A stretch of DNA of 64,000 bases, from the NCBI GenBank assembly GCA_007922195.1, contig ML682013.1, positions 18,973,167 to 19,037,166 on the forward strand, read 5' to 3'. The translations under genes were made by a program, and so were the position numbers. The notes below the pieces were generated by a model, which saw nothing but the letters and a program-made list of their open reading frames with translations, was not told the DNA's origin and made no database searches. This DNA is from Podocnemis expansa. Lineage: Eukaryota > Chordata > Testudines > Podocnemididae. Numbering within the stretch: the stretch's first letter is position 1; the number at the start of each line of letters is the position of its first letter. Positions 10,561-21,800 of this stretch are shown piece after piece.

Positions 10561-10966
10561 GGCTATGTTCACATGTAAACACTTATTTCGAAATAAAATC
10601 CTTAATTCGAAATAACTTAAATCCAAATAAGTAAATATTAAATAGAAATAAGGGAAAACCTCAAATCAAAATAGCAAGTCCGGGCACAGGACTTGCTATT
10701 TCGATCCAGGAGAGGGGCACCCTGGAAGGTGGCAACATGGCCCTCTCCCTGGGCCATGCCCCTGCCCAATATGTAGAAAAAGGAAGGAGAAAGGCAAAAG
10801 TGTTAATTTGAAATAATGGTTATTTTGAAATAACATGTCCAAACAGCATTATTTCAAAACAATGGCTATTTCAATTTCACCTTCAGTTTTCTTGTTCTGA
10901 AATAACGGATGTTATTTCAAAATGACAGTCATTGTTTCAGATTAAAAGCCTCATGTGGACATAGCC
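10561..10966. mobile_element. Palindromic MITE-like element, family B (TTATTTCGAAATAA type)
   Basis: It begins 13 bp after the family A element. Ends are GGCTATGTTCACATG (10561) and CATGTGGACATAGCC (ending 10966). The interior repeats TTATTTCGAAATAA and close variants; a perfect copy lies at 10583-10596. Flanking trinucleotides differ (TTG and TAA), so the TSD is degraded or absent. A GC-rich piece near 10700-10770 separates the palindromic halves. No ORF. Confidence 0.75.
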
Positions 10967-11194
10967 TAAGTTTCCACCAATATGTGTGCCTAATTCCTGA
11001 TGTCACTAAATTACTCAGTGTCTTGGTAGGATTCTCAAACTAGGCAGTCCCTCATCTGTCTTACCTGCAGGACATGATCCAGTAGCTGAGCATCTGTGGA
11101 ATCTAGCCTGTGATATGACAAAAATTCATTGAACCTGAACAATTTTCACAAAAAAAGGCTTTGACAAATTGGCACATTCTGACAAATCTCTCCA

Positions 11195-11370
11195 ATCACC
11201 AGAAGTGCTGCTGGCCGAGGGAAAGACCCAGGGCTCGGCACACTGGGATTTGGGGCTCGAGCCATGCAACTGCACCGCCGATGCGGGCACCCCGGTGGTA
11301 GATCTGTGGCTTGGGCACTGGGACTCAGTGTTTAAGCCCCATAAGCCCAGAACTAGCAACACCCCTCCCA
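11195..11370 (-). repeat. GC-rich dispersed repeat, family G3, copy 2 (inverted)
   Basis: The reverse complement of this stretch carries 'GGGCTTATGGGGCTTAAAC', GAGTCCCAGTG and 'CCCTGGGTCTTTCCCTCGG', then CACTTCTGGTGATT. These are the two outer parts of the 7545-7990 repeat in the same order. This copy lacks the 60-bp tandem array, so the array is either an expansion in copy 1 or a loss here. It contains no gene. Confidence 0.65.
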
Positions 11371-11404
11371 GTCACCTCTATTCAACAAGAAAGATACTGG
11401 CCAG

Positions 11405-11545
11405 AACGCTCAATATTCAGAGAATTTTCTTGCAATATGGAAGGGGTGGGTTCAAATCCTTGTCCTAACTCAGAAAAAGAAGAACTGAAAACAGGTCTCA
11501 TGTTCCAAGAGAATGCCCTAACAACTGGATTATTGGATCTAATGG
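11405..11545. repeat. tRNA-like modules in inverted arrangement (degraded)
   Basis: On the plus strand, GGGTTCAAATCC (11448-11459) matches a pol III B box. On the minus strand, the complement of GCCCTAACAACTGGA (11515-11529) reads TCCAGTTGTTAGGGC, an A-box-like sequence. The plus-strand A box and minus-strand B box are eroded. The layout matches the better preserved pair at 34262-34405. Confidence 0.45.
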
Positions 11546-11789
11546 GATAGACAACTATCTTTTCAGGAGAAAAATGACTAAGCTAGGCTAGACGTAATAC
11601 TAGGAGCAGGTTCAATGTTGAGAATCCCAACCTGAGGGAAGCATTTCCCTCAAGCCTGAAGTTAGGCTGCTAACAGTTTTTGAGGGGTGAGCCTTAGGCC
11701 TTGCCCCTCTCCTTTGCAATTTCCATTGGCTATCTTTGTCAGCTAGACTCTTGGAATCCCTTTCACAAGTGCATAACTCTGCACAAACA

Positions 11790-11936
11790 CCAAAGGGGTA
11801 GCCACCTTAGTTTAGTTCAGTTAAACAGACAAGCAGTTCTATGGCACTTTAAGATTAACAAATTTATATTTATTATTTTTTGCACAAAAATAAATGTGTT
11901 AGTCTTTAAGTGCCACAGGACTCCTAGTCTGTTTGT
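11790..11936 (+). mobile_element. Fold-back PLE tail with 12-bp TSD
   Basis: The element starts CCAAAGGGGTAGCC and contains a PLE tail facing an inverted copy: 'GGCACTTTAAGATTAACAAA' on the left pairs with 'TTAGTCTTTAAGTGCC' on the right. Flanks are TCTGCACAAACA (11778-11789) and TCTGCCCAAACA (11937-11948), one mismatch in 12. It encodes nothing. It appears to be the minimal inverted-end form of the element at 8096-9138. Confidence 0.8.
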
Positions 11937-11949
11937 TCTGCCCAAACAG

Positions 11950-14900
11950 TGTGGCCAGGGTACCTAAGCTGGTGCTATGTATTTCAGAGGAAGACGGAAT
12001 GCCTAGGTGTTAGACAATGCAATAGTCAGCATTGCAAAATCTAAGTCACCTTTATGGACTTGTGCCAAAAGCCCCTAATGCAAAGAACTTAAATTCTAGT
12101 TCAGAGTTATGCAATACGCAGGAAAAGACCTCAAACACTAAAAACTGATCTGAGACGAACAGTAACGCTGAACCATATAAACACTTACTCAAGTTTGTTT
12201 GGTTTTATTAAGCTAACAAACTTAAAAAATAGTAAGAATGCTGAAAATCATAATTATTAAAGTATTTTTAAAATAGTAGGATTACAATATTCTTAGATGC
12301 TTTTCAGTGTGGCTAGGTCCCCATTGTTCCCTTGTAAACCTTCCACCCCTGATTTTTTTCTAAAAGCTTATTGTCACTGAGAACACTTGGGAAATATTGA
12401 GCATTGTCACCTACAGAAGCAACTGATCTTCAGGGATAGCTACCAGTAAATAAGACTCAATACCACAGTGCCCCATCTCAGATGACTGGGTTTTCAATGA
12501 CTCCTGACAAATACTGTTGAATACCTGCAATCTCTGGGCCAACTATCTTGTATAAAGAGACTTGGGTAAGAGTTAGAACACCTTATATTAACTAGATTCC
12601 TTTAGATTTATTATTATCCTGGTAAACTATTCCCACTTAAATTTAAAGTGTATAAAGAGCATTCCCACCCATATTTAACACATACCTTTTTATACTTTTG
12701 TACAGCCCTTTTCAGTGTGTTACATCACCTCAGACTCTCACATAGTACAGGAGACATAAGGAGAAAGAACATAAATCTGTGAGCACCAAGAACTAACTTA
12801 CATCACTTCTTAAATCACTCTCACTCTTCTTTACACTATTAGGTATAAGTTACACCATGTGTATATCAACAACTATGATCAATGGTGAGAAAATACATCC
12901 TGAGATGTAATCTGTGCTGTCAAAGGGTAAGAAATTAATGAAAAATTATTATACAGGAAGGTCCTGATCCTATAGTATTACAAGAATCACTGTCCTAAGT
13001 GGATCTACTCACAAAAGGTTGCAGCACTGCTTGGGCCTGAATAGCTGAAAAACCTAGAAACCTATAACTGCTTGCTATATATGCATTTAAACTAAGGGTT
13101 CATATGTGTGTCTGAACAGATGTCACTTGAACAGAGGGCCAGTAATATTAGCTGTTAAAGGGTTGATCTCTACACTGAAGCATTCTTTGCAGTAATTACA
13201 TCAGTTATACCCCCCTGCCATTTTACAGTGCATAGAATCTATAATGGAAGAAACCATTCCACAATAAAAATTATTTAAGATGACCTTACTTACCCTGTAT
13301 GCCTCATAGGGCATCAAATTATTTTACATGGTACATAATGATCAGCTATTGATGTTCTCCATTCAGGCTTACTAAGTGAATGGAAGACTTCGCATATGAA
13401 AAAGAAAGTTAATCTTGTCATTTTGTACAGTGGCTTGCCTTGACGAATACTAGCAAAGATTAAACAGCAGCTGATAGCTATTTAGACTAATTTCACTGTA
13501 AGATCTAATCATGTACCTATGTTGTATTGTATAGATTCATATATATTAAATGTGTCAGTAATGTGAAGGCATTAGCAGTGCGTAAATTATATTCATTTTA
13601 TGTGCACTGTCAGCTGTCTAGTAGGATCCTTTTGTTAATGAGATGTTGCTTTCCTTGAAGTTATTGGAGTAAAAATTTAAAAAAATCATGCAGCTATAAT
13701 ACCTGATATTCTCTTAATGATAGGAATTTTTTAAAAATGGAAAGTGAGGATCCCAAAAGTAGAGTCTGTCATATTAAATTTTGAAGCTATTTTCTAGCTC
13801 CTCTTTAGAATTGTTTTCTTCATCACAGTTGCCCACTACAGTCCTTTTAAAAGGCCAAGGTTGGGACTGAATAGCTAAATTAAACTATTGCAACTATTCT
13901 GTGGCTGGATTTTCTCTGGCACACACACACACACACACGATTTTATTTCATTTGATGTGTATAAATGATGCAAAATTTCTATTTGAAGTTGTTAGACTAT
14001 GATTGCTGGTAGAAATATAACCTTACTTATGAAAATCACTGGGGTTCATGGTAAGTCTGACATTTACAGAATTAATGAACTAAATAATCAAGTGACCTGG
14101 TAAGTGAATTGGTAAACCAGAACCATTAATCTTTTAATGAATTCCTTACTATTACTTAAGTAATAATTTTTTGCATAATTTTAAAGGATTGCTGTAAAGA
14201 AACATTAGAATAAAAAACCCATTACATAAAAATGTTACTTTTATAAATCTGTCATTATATTTCCTTTTATTGGATTCATTTTTATTCAGTTTTGAAGAGT
14301 GGAAATCACGGATTGGTGACTAACACACCTCAACATCTTAGTGGCAATTTTATTTTATTTTTTTTTTGGTTAATTCTTGCTAAGGTAGAAACGTCCAGGG
14401 CCATTTACTGTTTTAGACAAACCATTGCCTAATATAAGTCACTAGCCTACGACTTTAATTTAAGAAATCCCCTATTTGATGGTGTGCACCACACATTTTA
14501 GAATTTCAAAGTGCTAGTTTGTTAAATAGGCACATAAAAAGATGTTTCTGAACCAGTTCCCTTGAAAAATCTTTTTTTTTTTGTTTTCTTTCTTCTATAT
14601 TTTGATAACTTTCACCTTTCTACTAGTTTTTCTTGATACTTGTTACTAAATCCTTTTTCCAGGTAAAGTAGCATGGATTAAAAAATCCTTGTTAATCTCC
14701 CAGTGCTGTTGGGTATTTGAGTATTTCATTTACTTGGTCACTAAATATCTGTATTTTTGGCCTTCAGCATCCATGCTATCTAAAAATTACCTGCCCAGAG
14801 CTGGATCAGGGATTGTTGGAACATGAGTACTTAGTAACCAGGTGGTAGTCTAAAGGAAATAAAATATTATAGTACAGTATATCTGCACAGCCTCTGCTTT

Positions 14901-15130
14901 TCTGGTGAACAGCATGAATTGGCAACTTTGCTTAAACTAGTTAACAGTTCAGAAACATGACATACGTCCTGCCTGGTACAACTTATATAGAAAAAGTCAT
15001 AGAAGCGCTCTGTGGATTCTATAATTTCCATAAAGGATAAATGCTGCGTTGTCTTGCATATATGCACTTTAAGGAAGAGTAAGACAACTTGCAAACTGGA
15101 GGACAAAAGTTTACAGAATATTGGTGTCTA
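11950..15130. other. No gene; AT-rich DNA with an (AC) microsatellite
   Basis: Long AT-rich stretch without recognised coding sequence. A perfect (AC)9 lies at 13921-13938. The interval 13440-13740 is complex, low in CpG and free of obvious repeats, so it is a weak candidate for a conserved non-coding element. T-runs occur near 14360 and 14575. Confidence 0.5.
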
Positions 15131-15136
15131 GAACAC

Positions 15137-15215
15137 CTTGTGAAGTCACTGGCAGCATCTGGCCCTCAAAGATTGCCTAGATTATGCTCTGACTGACACG
15201 CAGTTGGCAGTTTCA
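15137..15215 (+). repeat. Short direct repeat, copy 1 (partner 19232-19303)
   Basis: Begins CTTGTGAAGTCACTGGCAGC and continues 'CTGGCCCTCAAAGATT', ending in a 'GCTCTGACTGACACGCA' stretch. The same order occurs at 19232-19303 with a small internal gap. The family is not identified; the two copies lie 4.1 kb apart in the same orientation. Confidence 0.7.
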
Positions 15216-15569
15216 CTATGCATACCTGTCATGATTCTTAAGAAGTAATGAGAATGTCCCCTTGCTTGAGATCATGCACTAAGGTATAACATGTGGTGTA
15301 TAGAAGAGTATTTAGACCAGTAGAAAAAGAGCATAGCAAGGTATGTAAGGTACAGCCATGAACTTAATGACAGAATGCTAGAGATACTTTTGTGAAGGAG
15401 AGGAAAAGAAAACTAGGCTTTGTATTATGGTCAAAATATCATTAACCTTCTTGGGTTAACAGCCAGCACTATCACTGTGCTGTTCTTCAAAAGGTACTAT
15501 TTCACTGACCATTACCCTAGACATAGCAGCTGCATTCACAGTAGAAATGATAGTATTGCCTTTTAACTC

Positions 15570-16110
15570 AGGTTCAGGGCTGGCTCAAGGGGCTGTGGCA
15601 GCCTGAGCTGGTTTTTGTTCTGCCCCCCACCCCCAGGGTTGGGGGGACAGGGGATGGAACCTGGCCTCTGCCCTGGGCCGGCTCACCCCGCCCCCAGGAC
15701 AGGGAACAGCCTGCCCAGGGGTGAAGGAGGAGAGCAGAGCCCACCACCCCGTGACTGGCTCACTCTGCTGCCAGGGAGGGGAACAGCCAGCCCAGGGCAC
15801 AGAGAGCCAACTCAAAGGCTGGGCTCTGCTCTCCCACCTTTCCGCTGGGCGGCTGTTCCCTAGTCGGGGAGCTGGGCTCTGCTTTCTTGCCCTGCCTCTA
15901 AGTCAGCCTTCCCCTGGCCCCCAGGGTGGAACAGTTTGTCCAGGGAAGGGGCAAAAGCGTGGAGCTGGCCTCTGGGCTGGCCCGCTCCACCCTGGGCTAG
16001 GTGTTCCCTGTCCTGGGGGTGGAGCAAGCTGGCAGAGAATAGGGGAGCTGCACGCTAAAGCTTAGAGGTGCTGGTGTGGCGCTGGCACCCCTAAGATTCA
16101 GCACTCAAGC
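15570..16110 (+). repeat. GC-rich dispersed repeat, family G1
   Basis: GC-rich block of about 540 bp. The phrase 'GGCTGGGCTCTGCTCTCCCACC' (shown over two pieces in the sequence near 15818) and the following 'GGCTGTTCCC' match the block at 63199-63705, where nearly the same phrase precedes 'CAGCTGTTCC'. Frames of 76-114 codons are open by composition only. No domain, splice site or start context supports a gene. Confidence 0.65.
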
Positions 16111-17240
16111 CAGTGCCTTACTGGCTTCTGGGTAGAGCTCACCCTGCTCAGGTCTGGTTGATGTACCAGAAGGACCTGCAAACCCTGGAAGAGTGAAACA
16201 CAAAGTAAGACCTGTTATCAGCTTCTTCCACTGAGATTTTATTTTCTTCCTTCAGCTTGTGATGGAGACAGTCCCCCCCCGGCCGCCAACTTTTATTCCC
16301 TACTGTAATGGAGCGCATCAAGGATTTTGCCTTCAGAAACATATTCTAGTCTTTTTTTGCATGTTGTGAATACATTATAGATAGTTTCATCAGAGATCCA
16401 TATTTATAGTCTTCTGGTCCACCACTCAGGTTGGCTGCTTGGATAATTTTTTAATTTTATTGTAGTTTTACAATCAACACCGATTCCCCATTTTCATTTT
16501 TCACTCAGATCTATTGCTATGCCTCTTTCTTACTAGCAGCAGCTGATACTTATGGCAGTGACCAAAAGTTATAAACAACGGTATAAGGAAATTAACCAGC
16601 ACAGAACAAAATCTGCATCTTTGGGAGAAACTTGGCATACTGTCAAAATGCAAAGGGCCTGATTCTGAATCCCTGCACAGTAACTTTGATCCAGAAAAGT
16701 ACTTAATGACACGCTTAACTTTAAGTCTGAAAGGAATAATCACCACTGAAATCAGCAGAAATTTTCATAGAACTAGGGCATAAGTGTCTGACCATTTTCA
16801 AGGCCATAGTCATTCAGTGTTTCCAGATAACAACAAAATGTTTCCTAAATTGTTAAACTGTTTTACTTGATTTTCAATTTTCTGTTTTAAGAGATACCAC
16901 AGAGAAGTAATATCATTTGTCTAAAAGTTATAAAATACCTGAAATGGCTGTTGAGGTATCACAGGAAGATAAAAATAATAGAAATGGGTTATGAGTAGTG
17001 TGAACAAGGAATGTGAGCTGCCTATTACAAAGCCCCCCCGCCCCCAAGCAGCAGCACTTTGTCACTGACCATAAAGGCAGAAGTACCCACTATTTCTCAG
17101 ATCACTCATACCTTTCTATTGTTGTATGTTAAATAATTTACTTCAAAACCTTTTTAATCATAGTCAAACAAATGTTAAGATCATGTACTAAAATATCCAC
17201 TCATGAACTTGATAATGTGAAAAATCAAAGCCAATGGTAA
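16111..17240. other. No gene; a possible old repeat at 16650-16770
   Basis: At 16650-16770 the wording 'GGGCCTGATTCTGAATCC' ... 'CACTGAAATCAGCAG' resembles a dispersed reptile repeat also hinted at near 29735-29840, 43660-43730 and 55835-55930. Copies are too decayed to bound. A C-run sits near 17034. Confidence 0.35.
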
Positions 17241-17244
17241 TGGT

Positions 17245-17462
17245 TACAGTCAGAGATGGACAAGGGGCCCCCACATGGGGCCTTGCACCCCTGCATAGAG
17301 TCCAGGGCCCTGACCCCTCTGGGTGGATCAGCCCAGGGGCAGAGCAGGAGAGCAGAGCCTGGCCTCTGGCCCAGAGCAGCTCTACTCACTCTCCCCCAGT
17401 GCCAGCAAGGTGGAGGGCCCCAATAGGCCTATGCGGTAATCTTCCCCGACTACAGGCCTAAC
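17245..17462. repeat. GC-rich dispersed repeat fragment (G1-like)
   Basis: A GC-rich island of about 215 bp. The phrase 'AGCAGAGCCTGGCCTCTGGC' is shared in style with the G1 blocks. It carries a 75-codon open frame with no recognisable domain. No TSD could be identified. Confidence 0.5.
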
Positions 17463-17721
17463 ATGAAAACTTGTAAATTCTGTCAAGGACAAAGCTTTGA
17501 AAAGAGTGGCCATGTTTGTGAGTGCGAATGGGGTCTCATATTTTTGTTTTATTTGCAGATTAGCTGAATCCTCATCAAAGTGACTGTTTAAAAGATCCAG
17601 GCTTGGATCAGTTTTAAAAAATTTATCCATTTAAAGTACAGTAAAAAAAAAATAGTCTAATCACAGGTTGCCATGCTGCCACACAACATACTGATCCATC
17701 TGGTTAAAGCAAGAGAACATA

Positions 17722-17839
17722 AGCAAGGAGTCCTGTGGCACTTAAAGACTAACAAATTAATCACATTTGTTAGTCTTTAAGTGCCGTAGGACTCCTTGCT
17801 TGTTTGCTGAACTAGACTAACATCGCTACCCCTTTGGAA
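17722..17839. mobile_element. 118-bp fold-back PLE element with perfect 12-bp TSD
   Basis: Flanked by CAAGAGAACATA at 17710-17721 and 17840-17851. The left half, AGCAAGGAGTCCTGTGGCAC then TTAAAGACTAACAAAT, is followed after about 7 bp by its near-perfect reverse complement, then by CTGAACTAGACTAACATCGC and the PLE end CTACCCCTTTGGAA. Apart from the tail the element is a single hairpin. No coding capacity. Confidence 0.9.
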
Positions 17840-18475
17840 CAAGAGAACATAGTTCCTTGTCTTAATAATACATCTTCTTAAATAAACAAACAAAAAACTA
17901 GAGCTTGTTGGAACTTTTCTGCAAGTTTTTCAGCCTAAAATTCTGATTCCACAAAAGTGAAATGTATCACAGGATATCAATTGTCTAAATTTTCAACAAT
18001 AATATTATCAGCATATTTTATTTCAGTTATACTGAAGTTCTTCAATTTCTCAAAGATTTAGTTTTGACTTTATTATTCCAACTTAGATATTATAAAAGTC
18101 AAATGAAGCACTTTTTCAAAATGACCTTATCGAAGGGCTTTTTTCTTCATTCAGAATATTTGTTTTGCAGGAAGGTTTGAAATGGCTGATTGTCCTTTGG
18201 CATGGAAACAGCAAGTTCCCACCAGCTCTAAAAGTAAGATTAAAGGTGAAAGACACCCTCCCATGGATAGCTCATACAAAGATGTATCTCCCTCCTCTGA
18301 CACTGAGGAAGAGAAGAAATTGAAGCATGGATGGAACTGTGATACAGGGATCCTGGGTATCCTGTGTGCCCTGATGACTGCACTAATTCGGAACAGGCTG
18401 GCATACAAGGGACATTGCTGTTGCCCTGATGTCAATCTGAGAGAGGGTCCACTGTCTCTGATACCTCCACACAGG

Positions 18476-18614
18476 CAGAGCCCTGCAAATTCGCAGATAT
18501 CTGCAGATGTCCACTTTATATCTGCATTCGCAGATACAAAACATATCTACAGACCATTTCTTGCGGATGCAGATTGGATACGGATCCACTTATTTGTATC
18601 CGTGCAGGGCTCTA
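18476..18614. mobile_element. hAT-type mini-element with perfect 8-bp TSD
   Basis: Ends are CAGAGCCCTGCA (18476) and TGCAGGGCTCTA (ending 18614), an inverted pair with one terminal mismatch. Flanks are CACACAGG at 18468-18475 and 18615-18622. The interior has repeated 'GCAGATATCTGCAGAT'-like palindromic motifs. The 8-bp TSD and terminal CAG/TAG are as expected for hAT elements. It lies inside a 158-codon open frame at 18182-18658, which argues against that frame being a gene. Confidence 0.85.
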
Positions 18615-18737
18615 CACACAGGCTATGGAAAGGAAGCAGCCACATCTGTAGCCCATAGGCTGGAATATCAGTTGTGAAAATATGCTGCAGCCCCTCATGA
18701 CTGGAGGCATTCCCCAGTAGTTCATTCACTCTAAGGG

Positions 18738-18808
18738 AAACAAACATGGAATCCTGTGCTACAAGTACTTATTTATTTTGCTGAACTTAGACTAACATGA
18801 CTACCCCT
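18738..18808 (-). mobile_element. PLE tail fragment
   Basis: Read on the minus strand, it starts AGGGGTAGTCATGTTAGTCT, then TTCAGCAAAATAAATAAG, and ends near 'ATTCCATGTTTGTTT'. This matches the recurrent PLE tail. The inverted second arm seen in other copies is reduced, and no clear TSD was found. Confidence 0.65.
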
Positions 18809-18809
18809 A

Positions 18810-21800
18810 CAACTCATTACCCTGAATGAAGTTACAGGACTCAGGAAAGGTGCTGAGTGGACAGCACTAAAAGACTGAAACTATCCAAGTACACATAATG
18901 GAACAGGCTTTCACACCTTGGACTAACACTATGCCTCAGCCCTGCTTTCAATGAGAAAACAGTCCAGTCTTCTTGTCCATTCTTCCTAAGGAGCCTGCAA
19001 GGGGATAGGAGACAATTAAACTAAGAACTGGGCTGAGATTACCAACTTTTTTACACACAGGCCATAGAATAGGTATCATTTACTAATCAACTTTTGATCA
19101 CTAATGATCTTGGCCAGACTGAATTCTGAGGGCAAGGCTATGCATCCCATTATTAATCTCCTGAACCATCCAGTTCAACAAGGTGACCCATTTCACTTAA
19201 ATAAAATTACTTTAAAAAAAGGTCCATCCATACTTGTGAAGTCACTGGCAACACCTGGCCCTCAAAGATTACGCTCTGACTAACACGCAATTCGCAATTC
19301 CAAACTATCAAACAAATGGCAAAAAAAACTTAATAAAAATGGTTAATAGGCCTTTGAAAACAAGACTACAAGCACTTCATTTACATGTTCCTTCCACATT
19401 TCACTCTCTACAAATGGAATCTGTCATTTAGATGTACTTAGATTACACATTAATATTTACTAAATAACATTCTTTCACTACCTAAAACATGCTCCTTTAA
19501 AGGGATTTCAGACACAATCTGTAACAGTCCTCACAAATTTCCGATAATTCTATTCTCTTTGTATAGAGTTGTTACCACTGAGCATTGCCTCACTGACTGG
19601 TGCATTGTGTTCCTCTGCTTAGCTCTTACGAGGTGAAATAATTTTGACTCACCCACACAATGTTTTCTCAAGTGAAAAAATAGCAACAGGTACATAAAAT
19701 ATTTGAGTTCCTAGTTCTCATTCAATGATCAAGAATTAAACTTAAGCTTTTCTAATGTATACCAAAGAAAGGAGACCCAGTACAAATTTCAGTGCACCCT
19801 TCCAAGGCCATATATCCATTCTGGTATGATGTTTCCACCATTTCCTTTTACATGACATTTGCAGTAAGAGCTAAATTATTACACTGAAGGCCAGACTGTG
19901 ATGGCCCATGTTCAACTGCTGGGGAAGAAAGGAAAGCATGACCCTTCACTGTTTTTGCATAGTTTTATAGGGGCCTTCCAAAAAAGTCAGCCCAATGTTT
20001 CCTTTACTCTGGGGAGTTCAAGACTGCACGCTCCTGCTCCATTCTTTGGGAAGCAATTCTCCAAGAGAATGGGGACCAGGCAAGACTATGTTCTGCATCC
20101 CCTCCACTCCACACAGGCCTGTGGAAGGAGAGCAGATTGCTTACTCCCATGTTCATGAAACAAATCCAGAAGAGTTTGTGCCTGTTTGAGACACAATCTC
20201 CCAAGTGCTCTTTCTCCTTCAGGTAGTGCAGGTTGGCCCTGCTCTCTGTATAGGACAAAAATTTCACAATGCTCTGTGCACAAATGCCACAGTTTAGCCT
20301 TCAAGGTAGAAGATAAATGCAAAAGTAAAACAGGAACTAGCAGGTGCAAAAGAAATGTTCACATTAAGAGTGCAAGACCTGCTGTGGTTGAACAGGGGGA
20401 TGTGTCATGAACTGGTAAAGGGGAGATTTAGAGTCTGGGCAAAGGTTTAGTCTTCACTGATCTTGCAATGCCTGGGCACAGTGTAAAAATGATAAGATCA
20501 ATGTCTAAAATACAATTTAAACTCAAACCTTGAACTGGCTAAATAGTGAAAAAAAAATTCCCATTTATTTACTTTTGTCAAAATCATGTATATTCACACA
20601 GCTCTAACGGTGGGGCAGTGGGAACAGGGGAAGAGGTGGGGGGAAATGCTGAGTAATTTATTTTAAAAATATGGCAAAATTCATCAAATAAATTATTCAA
20701 TGACTATTACTCACCTACACTGGTCAAGTATTTGCACCTCTTTTCTCTAGCAACCTCTACAGGACAATCCCTACCATAGTATGCACAAAAGCCTTAGGCT
20801 CACTGTAAATAAGAGGTGGTCAGAACAGCAGTTATCAAAGTATGAATCTGTAAAGAAAAAAAAATCATATGAAAGGGGAAAAAAAGGGTACTATAACAGA
20901 CAGAGAGAAAAGTGAGCATAATTTGTTATGAAGACAACGAAGTAATTGCTTTGAGCTCATTATTTTAAGATCACAAATACAAAAGGTCCAAAATAATATC
21001 AGTTTAATGTACACCGACAGTAGCCAATCGCCAGCTATTTAGATTGGCTGCAAACAGTGCATGGAAGGATTCCCAGTGCTGCTTACGCCTTCAAATAGAA
21101 GCTGTTCAGACCTGCAGCATGGGAATACTTCCTTTGAGCAGTTGAGTGATATGCAAAAAGATGTAAAAAACAGATAAATGCTAATAATTAAAAGCTAAAT
21201 GAATAATACCCAATGCAGAATATTTAAGAAGGTTTAGTAGATTTTTGCATTCAAAGGAAGTGCCATACAGATGCAGTAATCCTTTTTAAATAGTCCAAGA
21301 ATGGAGGAGACTATTAGCATTATAGAAACAAGGCAAGTACCTTCATGGAAGAAGGTGTGTTAGGGCTTCCACAGTGAACTGAAATGGTTATATAGTTGAA
21401 ACTCTCAGCTGTGAATAGCAAAGCAATATCACATTTATTGGTCTGAAGAGACCACACTGGAAACATGTGGCCTTTTATCCCAGCCCCTCCAGAGCAATAA
21501 ACTTTGAAATACTGTAGTTGTGTCTGTTAGCTTATGAGCAACAGAGTGTTAAAAAAAAAATCTTCCATCACGGTTATCAAATAGAGTCTCATCTAGCAAC
21601 TACAAGGTAATGTTTTGTTTTCATTTGGCAATACATAATTCTCAAACCATATCCTGAGCCCAAATACTCTGTTTAAATTGATTTGATACAAGAAAAACAA
21701 AATTGAACAGCTGAAATAATTCATCTTGAAAACTGTGAACTAAGCATGCTCAGTGTGGTCTGTATGAGGTAAGTTTGATTTATGAGTTTGCTGTATTACT

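Noticed and set aside
18182..18658. 158-codon open frame as a gene
   Set aside because: It is interrupted by a hAT mini-element with a perfect TSD; only the upstream part remains unexplained.
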